DNA of 64,000 nt from Apostichopus japonicus (taxonomy: Eukaryota; Echinodermata; Holothuroidea; Aspidochirotida; Stichopodidae), in NCBI RefSeq assembly GCF_037975245.1, contig NC_092577.1, forward strand, positions 21,326,898 through 21,390,897, given 5' to 3'. The notes below the pieces were generated by a model. It worked only from the letters and a program-made list of their open reading frames with translations, made no database searches and was not told the origin of the DNA. The number at the start of each line of letters is the position of its first letter. The first letter of the stretch is position 1. The position numbers and the translations under genes were made by a program. Shown piece by piece: positions 12,690 through 22,229 of the stretch.

Positions 12690-12749
12690 TACATTAAAAT
12701 GTTTAGGTGTGGGTGATATACTGACGGCACGCTCCTTCTGGCCAGCATC

Positions 12750-14025
12750 CTATCGGTTCCAGCAGTGGCTTGCCTTGTGACCGAGTCGATGACAGTGATG
12801 GCATTCTATCCTCCTTTCGAGACGGCAGTTTGCCTCTACATGGTTGCGTTCACCACAGTTGAAACATCCGCGGTGATTGAAGTGGTCAGCAACTGGTTGG
12901 CGGTTTTCTTTGCGGTGGCATTCCCGCTGCCAATCTTGACGAGATGAGTTGGATGTTCGTGGATGGCGATTTGGTCTACGGTGGTACTCACGTTGGTGAT
13001 CGTTGTTTGTGAAACCCCTCATCCGTTGCTGCCTATGTTCATATCTGGACGTGTTGTTGTGGATAGTCCCATTTGAGCGGTGTTGACTATAGAAGTTGCG
13101 GGAGGGATTTGAAACTCCCATATGCCGGGCATTCTCCATCTTTCACCATCTGCGATTTCACCATCTGCGTATGTGAACGACGCCATATTGTCTAAAAACT
13201 TACAATCCGGCTTATTGGTGAGTTCCTTCAGGTGAGAGTTCAAATCTATAATTTGTGGCGCATGATCATCACTCCGCGGACAGGGGCCCGAAATATAGAT
13301 GCTTAGTCTATGCCCGTTCAGTAGCTTGATAGATGTCATGAGCTCCTCGAAATCAGCGGAAATGTCGTTGACATTTGGATTATGTGTGTTAATATCGTTC
13401 GTTCCAACATGAATTATAATATGGCTACATGTATGTAAATCTTCCCTTTGAGCCAGAAGAGCGTTTCTCACGTCCTTCACAGTGGCTCCCGGCAGGCAGT
13501 TTACCTTCACGATCTCATCAGTAAAATCATCCTCATATACGTGTTTTTAAATAGAGTCCCCGATTATCATTACTGGTCGTACGGCTTGGGGTGGTGGTGT
13601 AGGTATAGATGAGACGCATTCGGCGTAGGTGTTATGGCGGACTTGATCGGGAGTGTCTATGTTATTTTGGTTATCTGATTGTACATTACCAGTCTCTGTG
13701 TTTCTTGGCCTTGGGCTTGAAAGTTCCGCCAGTTGAGCTTGCAGAGATATAATAATTTGAGTTGGTGCTGCGTTGATTTGCAGCAGGCCTGGAGTTTTAA
13801 GGCATCCCTGACAGAACCACCTCGATTTCGCTCCTTTAACAGGCTGTTAAAGAGATGGTATACTACACCACAGAAATCACAGGCGACATGCTTGGCTAGT
13901 TTACCATTGGGGTAGCGGCAGTTTGTTGAGCATGGGTCGATTAATGACGGCTCTGTCTGACACTCTGAATTGATTTGAGTGGTAATCCCGTAGCGTGTGT
14001 GATCTGCTTCCATTGTGATGTACAC
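12750..14025 (-). pseudogene. CR1 LINE ORF1: PHD-like finger, SGNH esterase, CCHC knuckles, broken
   Basis: Three segments in three frames. 14025-13657 has a Cys/His pattern with ACDFCGVVYH, like the PHD-type fingers of CR1 ORF1 proteins. 13582-13019 carries an SGNH/GDSL hydrolase: GDSI just before 13555, VGTNDIN near 13400 and a downstream Asp-rich block. A TAA directly follows GDSI, cutting the domain right after its nucleophile serine. 13139-12750 is rich in Arg, His and Asn and ends with two CCHC-like knuckles (CFNCGERNHVEANC and CHHCHRLGHKASHC). Esterase-bearing ORF1 proteins are known from CR1 elements, where they are thought to aid ribonucleoprotein assembly or membrane interaction. 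Confidence 0.75.
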
Positions 14026-14277
14026 ACTAATTCACTGTAATACTATTGAGCACTGCTTGCTACGGTAGGCACTGTGTGTAGGCCTGTTAGGATGAGTTAT
14101 TCCTGTATTGCACTGAGACTATTGCTTAAGATTCTCTAAAAATTATGGTTAAAATATATATTAAAAACGTCCAAACCATAGGTATTATAACAACAAACGT
14201 AGTCATTAATACAAAACTGTTCAAATCGTAAAAAATAGCCGTAAATTTGTAAAAATGATGTACGCTTTGACAATTGA

Positions 14278-14337
14278 CCGCCTGCTTCCTTCAGGGTACC
14301 GCCTTCACCGCCTGCTTCCTTCAGGGTACCGCCTTCA
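14278..14337. repeat. Tandem 30-bp unit, two exact copies
   Basis: Units 14278-14307 and 14308-14337 are identical, each containing CTTCCTTCAGGGTACC. They lie just upstream of the CR1 ORF1 on its strand, so they may be 5' UTR or promoter monomers of that LINE. Confidence 0.8.
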
Positions 14338-14639
14338 ATAGGGGTAGACTAGTTCCTTGAGACTGCCCAAGATAATGAAAGGTATAAGTGAATACTGGAA
14401 GTAATAACCAGAAATCTGTAAACACCGCATTTTTGAATGGTGGTGTTCACAAACAGAATGAGGTCACTACTGACGTTGTCTGGTAGGCTTCTTATGGAAC
14501 CGTATGTAGAAAGTGTCATTGTTGTACACTTGCTTAAAAAATACCATTAAAATACCATACCTAAATTTACTGAATTGTTACATGGGCATGTTCAACAGAA
14601 GTAAAGAATACAGGTTTTGTAGTACCTGTATTGATACCT

Positions 14640-15345
14640 ACATGAAGACATCCTGACACACAATCATGATTGCATAGATTCTTTGAGCCTCTGGCAAGGA
14701 ATACAAATAATTTATTTGGAAATAGACAGTTTGATAAGACTGGAATTATGATATGTAGTGAATAACTTCAGTCAAAAACTTTGCACATGAATATGTTTGA
14801 CTTTGTATTTACACAGCTGTCTTTTGCATATAGTTTCAAAATGAAGAAGTGTATTACATGTTATGAAAAACCGTGTCTAATGGAACAGTAAAAGTTTGTA
14901 AAAACGAATGTTTAATCTGATTATACAGATGACCAAATAACAGGGGGTACTTTTGTAAAAAGAAACGTCTGGTCATGAGTTTCGCCCCTTCAGAATTTTC
15001 ATGTGAGGAAATTTCGTACCACACAAAACGTACCAAACCACCTACCAATGCCATGAAAACAAGTTTGATCAAAATCGGACATGCAGTTGCCGAGATAATG
15101 ACATTTTAGAGAATTCGCTCTAAGCAATTGCCCACTCATAAATATTCACGATATTGGAACCATAATAAATAGAGAGAGCCTACTAATGATGGGCAACTTC
15201 TGTACTAAGTATGACCTCAATCCACTTTTGAAGTGCCGAGAAAACCTACTTACAAGCTGTGTGTCACACACACATGTCACATACCCATGCACGCACTCAT
15301 GATTGCATAGATTCCTACGGCTCGAGCCCCTGGTTGTCAGTTTCT
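14640..15345. repeat. Dispersed repeat related to RepA ends and to the 29-kb tandem array
   Basis: Two places (14670-14705 and 15298-15335) carry a motif GATTGCATAGATTC..., like GACTGCATAGGTTCC at the right end of RepA, and the second follows a CA-rich tract. The part 14990-15240 matches the 297-bp tandem unit at 29.2-29.8 kb by eye (shared GCCGAGATAATGACATTT-like and TAATGATGGGCAAC-like blocks). Confidence 0.5.
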
Positions 15346-15861
15346 TTTTTTTTTACTTGCTAACTATACACCTGTAGCAACAGGGTAAACTGTGTATCTT
15401 TGACTTTATTTTCTATTGTCAATAAACATTGAAGCGGAGTCATGTCAATAAGGTCAAGGCCAGAGACTGCGAGCAGACTGGAAGGTAGGTCGAAGGTGGT
15501 CCCGCATTCTGTGATGATGGAGATATTGTCTGTCTGAAATTTGAGAAGAAATAAAAGTGAATAAAGTAGGGCAGATGAATTTGTTTCCTTGGTACAGGAA
15601 AATACTGAAGATAATGTGTCTCCTAAGGACAGGGAGAAGGTTGTCGGACACAGTTCCGAACGTACACTTGCATGTTTACTGATAATCATCAATCAGCAAA
15701 AGGCGACAGAGGCATGTTTGGAGAAGTTTCAAGCTGAAATTCGAATCAAATTTTACTGTCCCCTGGTCAGAGCAGATATGATATGAACCAGGCAGGGATG
15801 TAAGTGCAGCCAATAAAAAAAAAACCGGAAAAATATTCGGAGACCCCAGGTGAATGCCGTC

Positions 15862-15996
15862 CTAACACATCCTACTCCTAGCTCTGACTACTTACACACT
15901 ATCGTTACTGTATGTTAGGCTAGCTAACATACCAAGTATTAGCGCTAACACATCCTACCCCTAGTTCTTACTACTTACACACTATCGTTATGTTAG
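15862..15996. repeat. Imperfect tandem duplication, 83-bp period
   Basis: CTAACACATCCTAC starts at 15862 and again at 15945, each followed by ACTACTTACACACTATCGTTA and ending in GTTAGGCTAGCT; the second copy is shorter by a few bases. Confidence 0.75.
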
Positions 15997-16423
15997 GCTA
16001 GCTGAAAGTTACGAATACGTCGCAGCGAACTACGGAATAAAAAACAGTCTCACATTCGAATGCGATCACAAATATCGACTTTCATATGCGTATCCCGTAG
16101 ATTTCCGCCGCTCACAAATATCACAAGCGTTAATTCCAAAACTTATGTCGAGCACCAGCAGTTACGAAGATATTAATTAGCAGTCCAATCAACATGAATT
16201 AGGTAAGGTTTTTCAACGACAGAAATGAGCTATAGCGATTTGAAGTTCGCACGTACGCAACGATATTCACATGGCACAATGTTGTACAGTGCAATGCGAT
16301 GATGCGAAACTGGAAATGGTATTTTGAGTGATCGATGAGTGAAAATTGAAGTTAGCTTGCTGCAACGGGCCAGGCATTTTTGCCGCGTTGTGTCTTTGAT
16401 ATTCGAACAATTTTGTGGAACTT

Positions 16424-16522
16424 TATTGGAATTAAAAAAAAAACCGATTTCCGTAAAAATACGGAAGACTTATTGGAATTAAAACAAAACCGGATTTCCG
16501 TAAAAATACGGAAGACTAACAT
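16424..16522. repeat. Tandem duplication with TTCCGTAAAAATACGGAA hairpin
   Basis: Two units share TTATTGGAATTAAAA, an A-rich tract, then TTCCGTAAAAATACGGAAGAC, a short palindrome. No gene is visible nearby. Confidence 0.7.
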
Positions 16523-16599
16523 CCCTGACCAGGGTACATTTTTAGTTGCGGGAGAGCAGCTTTAAGAAATCATCATGTCTCTCCTTCTGTTATTCTGCT

Positions 16600-17160
16600 C
16601 CTTATTCTTTTGTTCCTTGTTCGTAACAAACGTTCATAACTCAAAAAGTATTCAATGGAATGGGATCAAACTTGATACACATATGTTAGGTATGTGTCAT
16701 AGATGATTAAACGTTTAAACGATGTTTCGTTCGTTTACACGTTTAAACGTGTAAACGGCACAGCACTACATAGATCAAAACTCTTTGGACCATATAAGTG
16801 TTTAGACCCTGGCATTTTTGGGGCTCAAACTAGACATTGCTGGATGAACATGAAACTTGGTACATGCAGTCCACATTTCGTGCTGAAAATTCCGAGAGTC
16901 ACCAGGGGTCATTTGAGGTCAAATTACCAGACATTCTTGGATGAACATGAAACTTAGTACATTGTGCTGAAAATTTGCAGGTCAATTTTTTCGCCACCAG
17001 AAGCAAATTACTAGACATTGTTGAATCAACATGAAACTCGGTATGAACATGTAACTTCGTGTTATTGAAAATATAGGGCCATAGCCCTGGCCACAAAAGA
17101 CCCTTAGTTGACCTTTGATCTTAAATTTGAGGTCACCAGATTGAGAACAACTCACAGAAT
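16600..17160. repeat. Degenerate dispersed repeat
   Basis: Blocks such as ACATGAAACT(T/C)GGTA recur three to four times (about 16849, 16948, 17030), interspersed with AGGTCA-type half-sites. It resembles the RepA/29-kb repeat type but is too diverged to join with confidence. Confidence 0.4.
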
Positions 17161-17909
17161 ATTGTTGAACATTCGAGTGATTGTTAATGGTCCGCAGATA
17201 CCAAGATATTTCTCATTGTTTTACCGAAAGTGAAAACAAAGGTAACGGAAGGCTGTTTTTTCTTCCTAAACTTTCAATTTGCTGTTAACCTACAACTGAA
17301 CCATATCTCATTTGAACTTGAATAGTAGGGTGGTGTTTTGTTCAAATTTCTATTAAAAATGATTGGTGAGGATGTCAATTTTCTTGTAAGGAAGGACACT
17401 AATGGTCATGTGTGACGAGGAAATTATGTCAATTGAACTTACTCTTCGTTATCTATGCCAATGATGGTGTAGGTTGCTTCGGCTGAGACGTTTTCCTGTT
17501 ATCTGTGAAGAAATTGCAAAATAGTCGTCATGAGCATTTTTGTTCATGTGTTTATGGTTTACTGGTTTTGATTGTTGAGTTAGCTTTATAATTTGTTGTA
17601 TTATATTATAGACAGGATCTGAAAGGCACAATTGAATTTTGATACTGAACTTTGAAGGGTCATTTGACTTGGTTTGGAATGCAGTGTTCAGGGTTGTGCA
17701 CAATAGAGAGGGCAGAATATTAGTACTATAAGAGCATGCAGTAAAACTTTCCCAAGCTTTTAAATCAAGATAAGATATGCTTCTAACAAGCATTCTTATG
17801 GCTCATCAGGTTTTTTAATTAACACTTAAAGATTCTCAGGAGTACAGATTACAAAGACTACATAAGTCTCTTTCATTAAAGTTGAAGGTAAAGTTGAAGG
17901 TTTACAGTC

Positions 17910-18264
17910 TTGTATGAGGCTAATGCCTCCTCACACGACTTTACAACTTAACCCCTGGTCATTGGTAACTTGTCACACCCACACACCAAAGTGTGCACAA
18001 TTCAATCAATCTCTCCTGGGGCACCACAGTGCACCACAACCACGTGTCCCCCGGGGGACTTCCCATAGGGTGCAGCCACAAACCGGCGCACGCAACTATA
18101 TTTACAAGTTACCTCGCAGGTCCCCATTTATACACCTGGGTGAAGAGAGGCAATGGAGATAAAGCGCCTTGCCCAAGGACACAACGCAATGATCTGGCCA
18201 GGGCTCGAACCTGTAATCCTTAGATCACAAGTCCACTGCCTTAACCACTTGACCACAACGCCCT
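17910..18264 (-). repeat. tRNA-derived SINE
   Basis: Read on the minus strand from 18264, the head GGGCGTTGTGGTCAAGTGG gives an A-box-like TGGTCAAGTGG, and GGTTCGAGCCC (about 18209-18199) is a perfect B box. After the head comes a conserved body with CTTGGGCAAGGCGCTTTATC and a block around TATAAATGGGGACCTG, a segment I recognise from SINEs in several invertebrate deuterostomes. The far end is uncertain. Confidence 0.75.
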
Positions 18265-18854
18265 CCTAGTTTTCATTAAACTCAATGGGTGTAAACAAGT
18301 TAATGAGAAAATGTAGTTTCTGACCACACTGAAATCACTACAATACTTTAAAAAAATTCTTTTGGAAAAAATCATTTACAAATAATATTTGTCAACAGAC
18401 TTCAGCATCACTCCGTAATGACGTGGAAATAGTTTATTAGTATTTACATCACATGGGAGTCTATATATTTTGAAGGAAAAAGTTAAAAATCAACCTGGCA
18501 GGTGGTAGTCTCCAAAAATGTAGCAGGCGGCAATTTAAAAAATTAAAGAAAAGCCTCCTAATTTTTTTCACTTGGTCTAAACAGAGACAATACAAGGTGA
18601 AATAAACATCTTTCAAATATTGGCATTTTTTCTAAGTCGCAGGGGAGCAGGCAGAGTGGCTATGATGGCCCCAGTTACACGTACTTAATTCTGCCTAACC
18701 TGTTATACAGAAAAATAATGACAAATATTTTAAGTCTGAGGGTTGCAGGCAGAGTGCCTAAGATTTAAGAACGTTTAGCCACCTAGGCCTACAGGGTGCA
18801 GGTAAATTGTGGCGGGGTATTAAAGCAACTAGGCCTGGCTGGAGCCTTTGTTAC

Positions 18855-19810
18855 ATATATTTGAACTGGTAGGTATTTATTTTTCCCATGCTGAAATATT
18901 ACGAAAATGAAGGTGTTCAGACTGCATTGTTCCTAAGTTCGCATTACTCTTACTGTAATATAGTACTTACGAGTACAACTAGCCTAGTACTAATAGTATT
19001 ACTAAATGGACCCTGCATAGTTTATAAATAGAATATGAGAGGAGTTTCAACCATTCAACTGAAGAAATACCCGTGTGAAACAAAATTCACCCTGGCCTAA
19101 CTTTAGAATCCGTACCATATGAATGGGGAAGTTTACTTCGAATCGGCAGAATAAGGTTAGGGGTTAGAAAGTAGGGTTAAGGGGTAGGAATTAGGGTTAG
19201 GAAGTAGGGAAAATGGTTAGGGGTTATGGAGTAGGGTAAGGAACGGTAGGGAATAGGGGTTACGAAGTAGGGTCGATTGGTACGGATTCTAAATTAGTAC
19301 CTTCACTCTTTATTAGATTTGCTCTGCAGATATGAATTGTGTAAGTTTCTGAAATTCCGGTAAATTTTGTAAGGAAATTTTTGTATTTTTTGTACAGGAA
19401 ACTATTGGCTCAGCCTAGCCTATGCCTGGGTAGACAACGTCGGAGTATAATTCGAACGGCCAACTAAAATGGCGGCTTAAAGTTGATAGGCATTAAATAT
19501 TTGAAATAGACTGGTCTAATTCTTCAATTCAAAATATATTGATTTTATTCAGCGAAAATTGTGGTTGATTGGTAAAAGAGTTGAGATTTTGCGAGGTTCC
19601 ATTCTAGTTAAAACAATGTTGAAATACCTGAGGAAATATTTTTCAAAGGTCATTTTTGCTGGGAAGGACGTAACATTTTGTGACCTAACATTCAATTTAT
19701 TTATGATTTAATTACATATTTGAAAACTGGTAGGTTTTCATTTTCCCTTGCTGTAATATTACGAACATGAGGGTGTCTGATCTTAGAAGAGTTCCTAACT
19801 TCGCAATACT
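18855..19810. repeat. Pair of about 100-bp direct duplicates, 0.85 kb apart
   Basis: 18855-18950 and 19713-19810 share ACTGGTAGGT..TCATTTTTCCC, GCTG.AATATTACGAA.ATGA and GTTCCTAA.TTCGCA. Between them no gene is seen; 19155-19270 is a degenerate run of GGGTTA and GTAGGG units. Confidence 0.6.
19155..19270 (+). repeat. Degenerate GGGTTA-like satellite
   Basis: Repeated but irregular AGGGTTAGG, GGGGTTA and AGTAGGG units. It resembles the TTAGGG telomere unit only loosely, so an interstitial telomere is possible but not shown. Confidence 0.5.
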
Positions 19811-19847
19811 GTATACAGGCCTAGGCCAGGCCTAGTAATAACCCAGC

Positions 19848-20420
19848 TAACACACAACGTAATAATAACGTTATTTTTTGGTTGTATTTACGTTGGTGTC
19901 CGCCCAACGTAACGAGAACGTAAATAAAACGTACCAAACATACGTAATATCACGTTTTTTAAACGTTTCCAAAAAACGTTTTAATGACGTTAAATAAAGG
20001 TTACGTTTTTAAAAACGTTGTATTAACAGTTTCACGATTCGTTATATTTACGTTTAAATATTACGTCCCCACAACGTAAAATGTTACGTTGACATAACGT
20101 TGCAGTTTCGTTACCCCCTGACGTAACATACCTTACGTTGTATAAACGTTAGCATCTTCCGTTATATTTACGTTTAAATATTACGTCCACACAACGTAAA
20201 GTTTAACGTTGATATAACGTTGTAGTTTCGTTACATCACAACGTAACAAACTTTACGTTGTAAAAACGCTAGCATGTTACGTTTTATTTACGTTTATATT
20301 ATTCGTTAATACAACGTCATACTTTACGTTGTAAAAACGTTAGCAAGTTTCGTTGTAATTACGTATAAATTATACGTAAATACGACGTTGGTGTAATACT
20401 ATATATTACGTTCTAACTTC
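19848..20420. repeat. ACGT-rich repeat field with about 121-bp tandem units
   Basis: Starts after CCCAGCTAACACAC. The sequence is saturated with AACGT, ACGTT and TTACGT. Three units start at about 20038, 20159 and 20280 with CGTTATATTTACGTTTA-like sequence and end in AACG(T/C)TAGCA. The block is strikingly richer in CpG than its AT-rich flanks. A second block of the same type lies at 48655-48970. Confidence 0.75.
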
Positions 20421-20552
20421 GTGAAGAAAATAACAAAACAAGATCATTAATTTTCAATGTTACCTATTTATAGAGGCCAAATTCATATGTTTCTGTCGTT
20501 GTATAGTAAACGCAGTATTATTATACAACCAGTATTAGTAGGTATTAATGTT

Positions 20553-21197
20553 CAAGGGCGGCGGAAGCACTTTTTATCGGGGGGGGGGCACCGACATCAA
20601 AGGGCACTTTGCAGAAATTCGATTAGACTGATGCAGCCTTATATTTAGTACCCTTTTATAACTCTTATTGTATTATCTTATTTGCGTATACACATCACTC
20701 CGTCGACGCCCCCCCCCCCCCCTCAAGGAAAATATGCATACTAGCACTGCAATATGTGCAAATTGGGAAACAAGGAACAAGTTTTCGTTTGAGACAAAAT
20801 GAGGTGATCATGCTAGTTGCTAATGTAGGAATCTTCCGAATTAGAGTTTATTTCTTGTTAATATCTTAACAATTTTTTCCATTCGAAATAGCTTTGAGTT
20901 TGACCCACATAAATTCATTCAAAGTCAGGGGCGTAGCCAGGATTTGCAAAGTTGTATGCACGACTATCTGAGCGGAGCGCCACCATAGGTTGGCGCGGAG
21001 CGTACAAGAAATTTTTTGGTTTTACAAACCCCTCAGATGGCCGGAAACGGCCCTTCCCGAGTGTTCATTCTGGTTCCCTTGCCTCTTGCTAACTTGAGAC
21101 ACCTCAATTTTTATGTAGAAATAGGCCACATTTTTAACCTGAGGAAAAGTGGGGGGGGGGCACGTGCCCCCTGTGCCCCCCGATTTCGCCGCCCTTG
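20553..21197. mobile_element. hAT-like MITE, 645 bp, with 8-bp TSD
   Basis: Begins CAAGGGCGGCGGAA and ends TTTCGCCGCCCTTG, an inverted repeat. It is flanked by TTAATGTT at 20545-20552 and 21198-21205, a perfect 8-bp target duplication as made by hAT transposases. No transposase is encoded. At about 20927 an internal CAGGGGCGTAGCCAGGATT, itself a hAT-type terminus, suggests a composite or nested origin. G and C runs flank both ends inside the element. Confidence 0.85.
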
Positions 21198-21734
21198 TTA
21201 ATGTTATACACAGCGCTTACGTAAAAAGTTCCGTGCATAGGTCTAAATCGAAAGCTGTTCAAGTATACCAACTATAGCTGTCGATCACTTTAATTAATGA
21301 GTCCCCGTGAATGAATAATTCTTGATTATAATTATAATAGACTCCAAGGATATTAACCCTTTCTTCCCCAAATTCCCACCGAACCGTCCAGTTCTAACGC
21401 GGTTCTATGCATTCTCAGATCCCATATACAAAGTCGTTATAAAAACATATACATGTAATACCTACATTGTTAGTCTACTAATACTATGCCGACAATCCCA
21501 AGTTCACAACAAACCTATTCGCAGGCCACAAGCCTAAAAACATGCAATGCGTGCAGGCTTTATTATTTACTGTACGTCCTGCACGTTAATCTAAAAGAGC
21601 TTGATCGGCCTTGCATTACCCGTACGTGGGGTTGCTTTAAAAACCCGCTGAAAGCAAATTCCTGATACAACTGGGTTCGTACGACAACCCCGGTCCTGTC
21701 CGTGCAGCGTATGAAAGTGTTCATGTGAAGTGAA

Positions 21735-22217
21735 CGTGGTTCTATAAGGAACTGAGCATGGGCAGTACGGTTTGGAACGAAAAAAAGGCGCCAAAGTAAG
21801 AAACTACCTAAAAGTGTCTTCATTCTTTCAACCAAAGAACTGGGAAGTAAGCGCTTTTTTCTAAGCAAAATCGCATATACTCGCATTCAAACAAATTTAG
21901 ACGTAAACTCGCAGTGAATCAGATAGCTGTCTGTCGTAGGGCCGTTATTACATGCAGCAGGCGGCAAATTTAACAATAAAAAGGGTGCAGAAGAGCTTCA
22001 CGCAGATAAACGAAGACTTAAGTACATGAATTTGTGCAAGGCCCAATCGCTGCACTCAAAGGCGACCGCCTGCAGTAAGCACGCACATAATTGGTTCGAA
22101 GCTGACGGTGTGGGCGTGGTTATTAGGCTGAGCATGGGCAGTACATAAATAGGCATAAAGGCGCCAGTTTTGGAAACTACTAAAAAGTTACTTATTCCAA
22201 CAAGAAAACCAAGCAAG
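21735..22217 (+). promoter_or_regulatory. Duplicated promoter-like segment with splice-donor-like ends
   Basis: Two copies (21735-21850 and 22115-22217) share CGTGGTT, TGAGCATGGGCAGTAC, AGGCGCCA, GAAACTAC and AAAAGT. The second has an ATAAATA box after the GCAGTAC block and ends CAAGCAAG|GTAAGT, a near-perfect donor; the first ends GGAA|GTAAGC. The arrangement looks like a promoter plus non-coding first exon copied 380 bp apart. No downstream exon could be assigned, so this remains a suggestion. Confidence 0.35.
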
Positions 22218-22229
22218 GTAAGTACTCAA

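Larger units (their letters stand above)
7325..14337 (-). mobile_element. CR1/L2-type LINE, decayed and split by RepA
   Basis: Reading on the minus strand from about 14.3 kb: ORF1 with PHD-like, SGNH-esterase and CCHC segments, then ORF2 with endonuclease, a 2,245-bp foreign insertion (9586-11830), reverse transcriptase and a CR1/L2-like C-terminal tail, then a 3' UTR to about 7325. ORF1 with an esterase domain plus ORF2 with endonuclease and reverse transcriptase is the known layout of the CR1 group. Multiple frameshifts and stops show it is dead. The 5' and 3' limits are estimates. A 30-bp unit repeated twice at 14278-14337 may belong to its 5' UTR. Confidence 0.8.

Noticed and set aside
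19155-19270. Telomere or interstitial telomere array
   Set aside because: Units are irregular (GGGTTA, AGTAGGG, GGGGTTA) and no run of exact TTAGGG is present.
21563-21886. 107-codon minus-strand frame
   Set aside because: Overlaps the duplicated promoter-like segment on the other strand; no motif and not preserved in the second copy of that segment.
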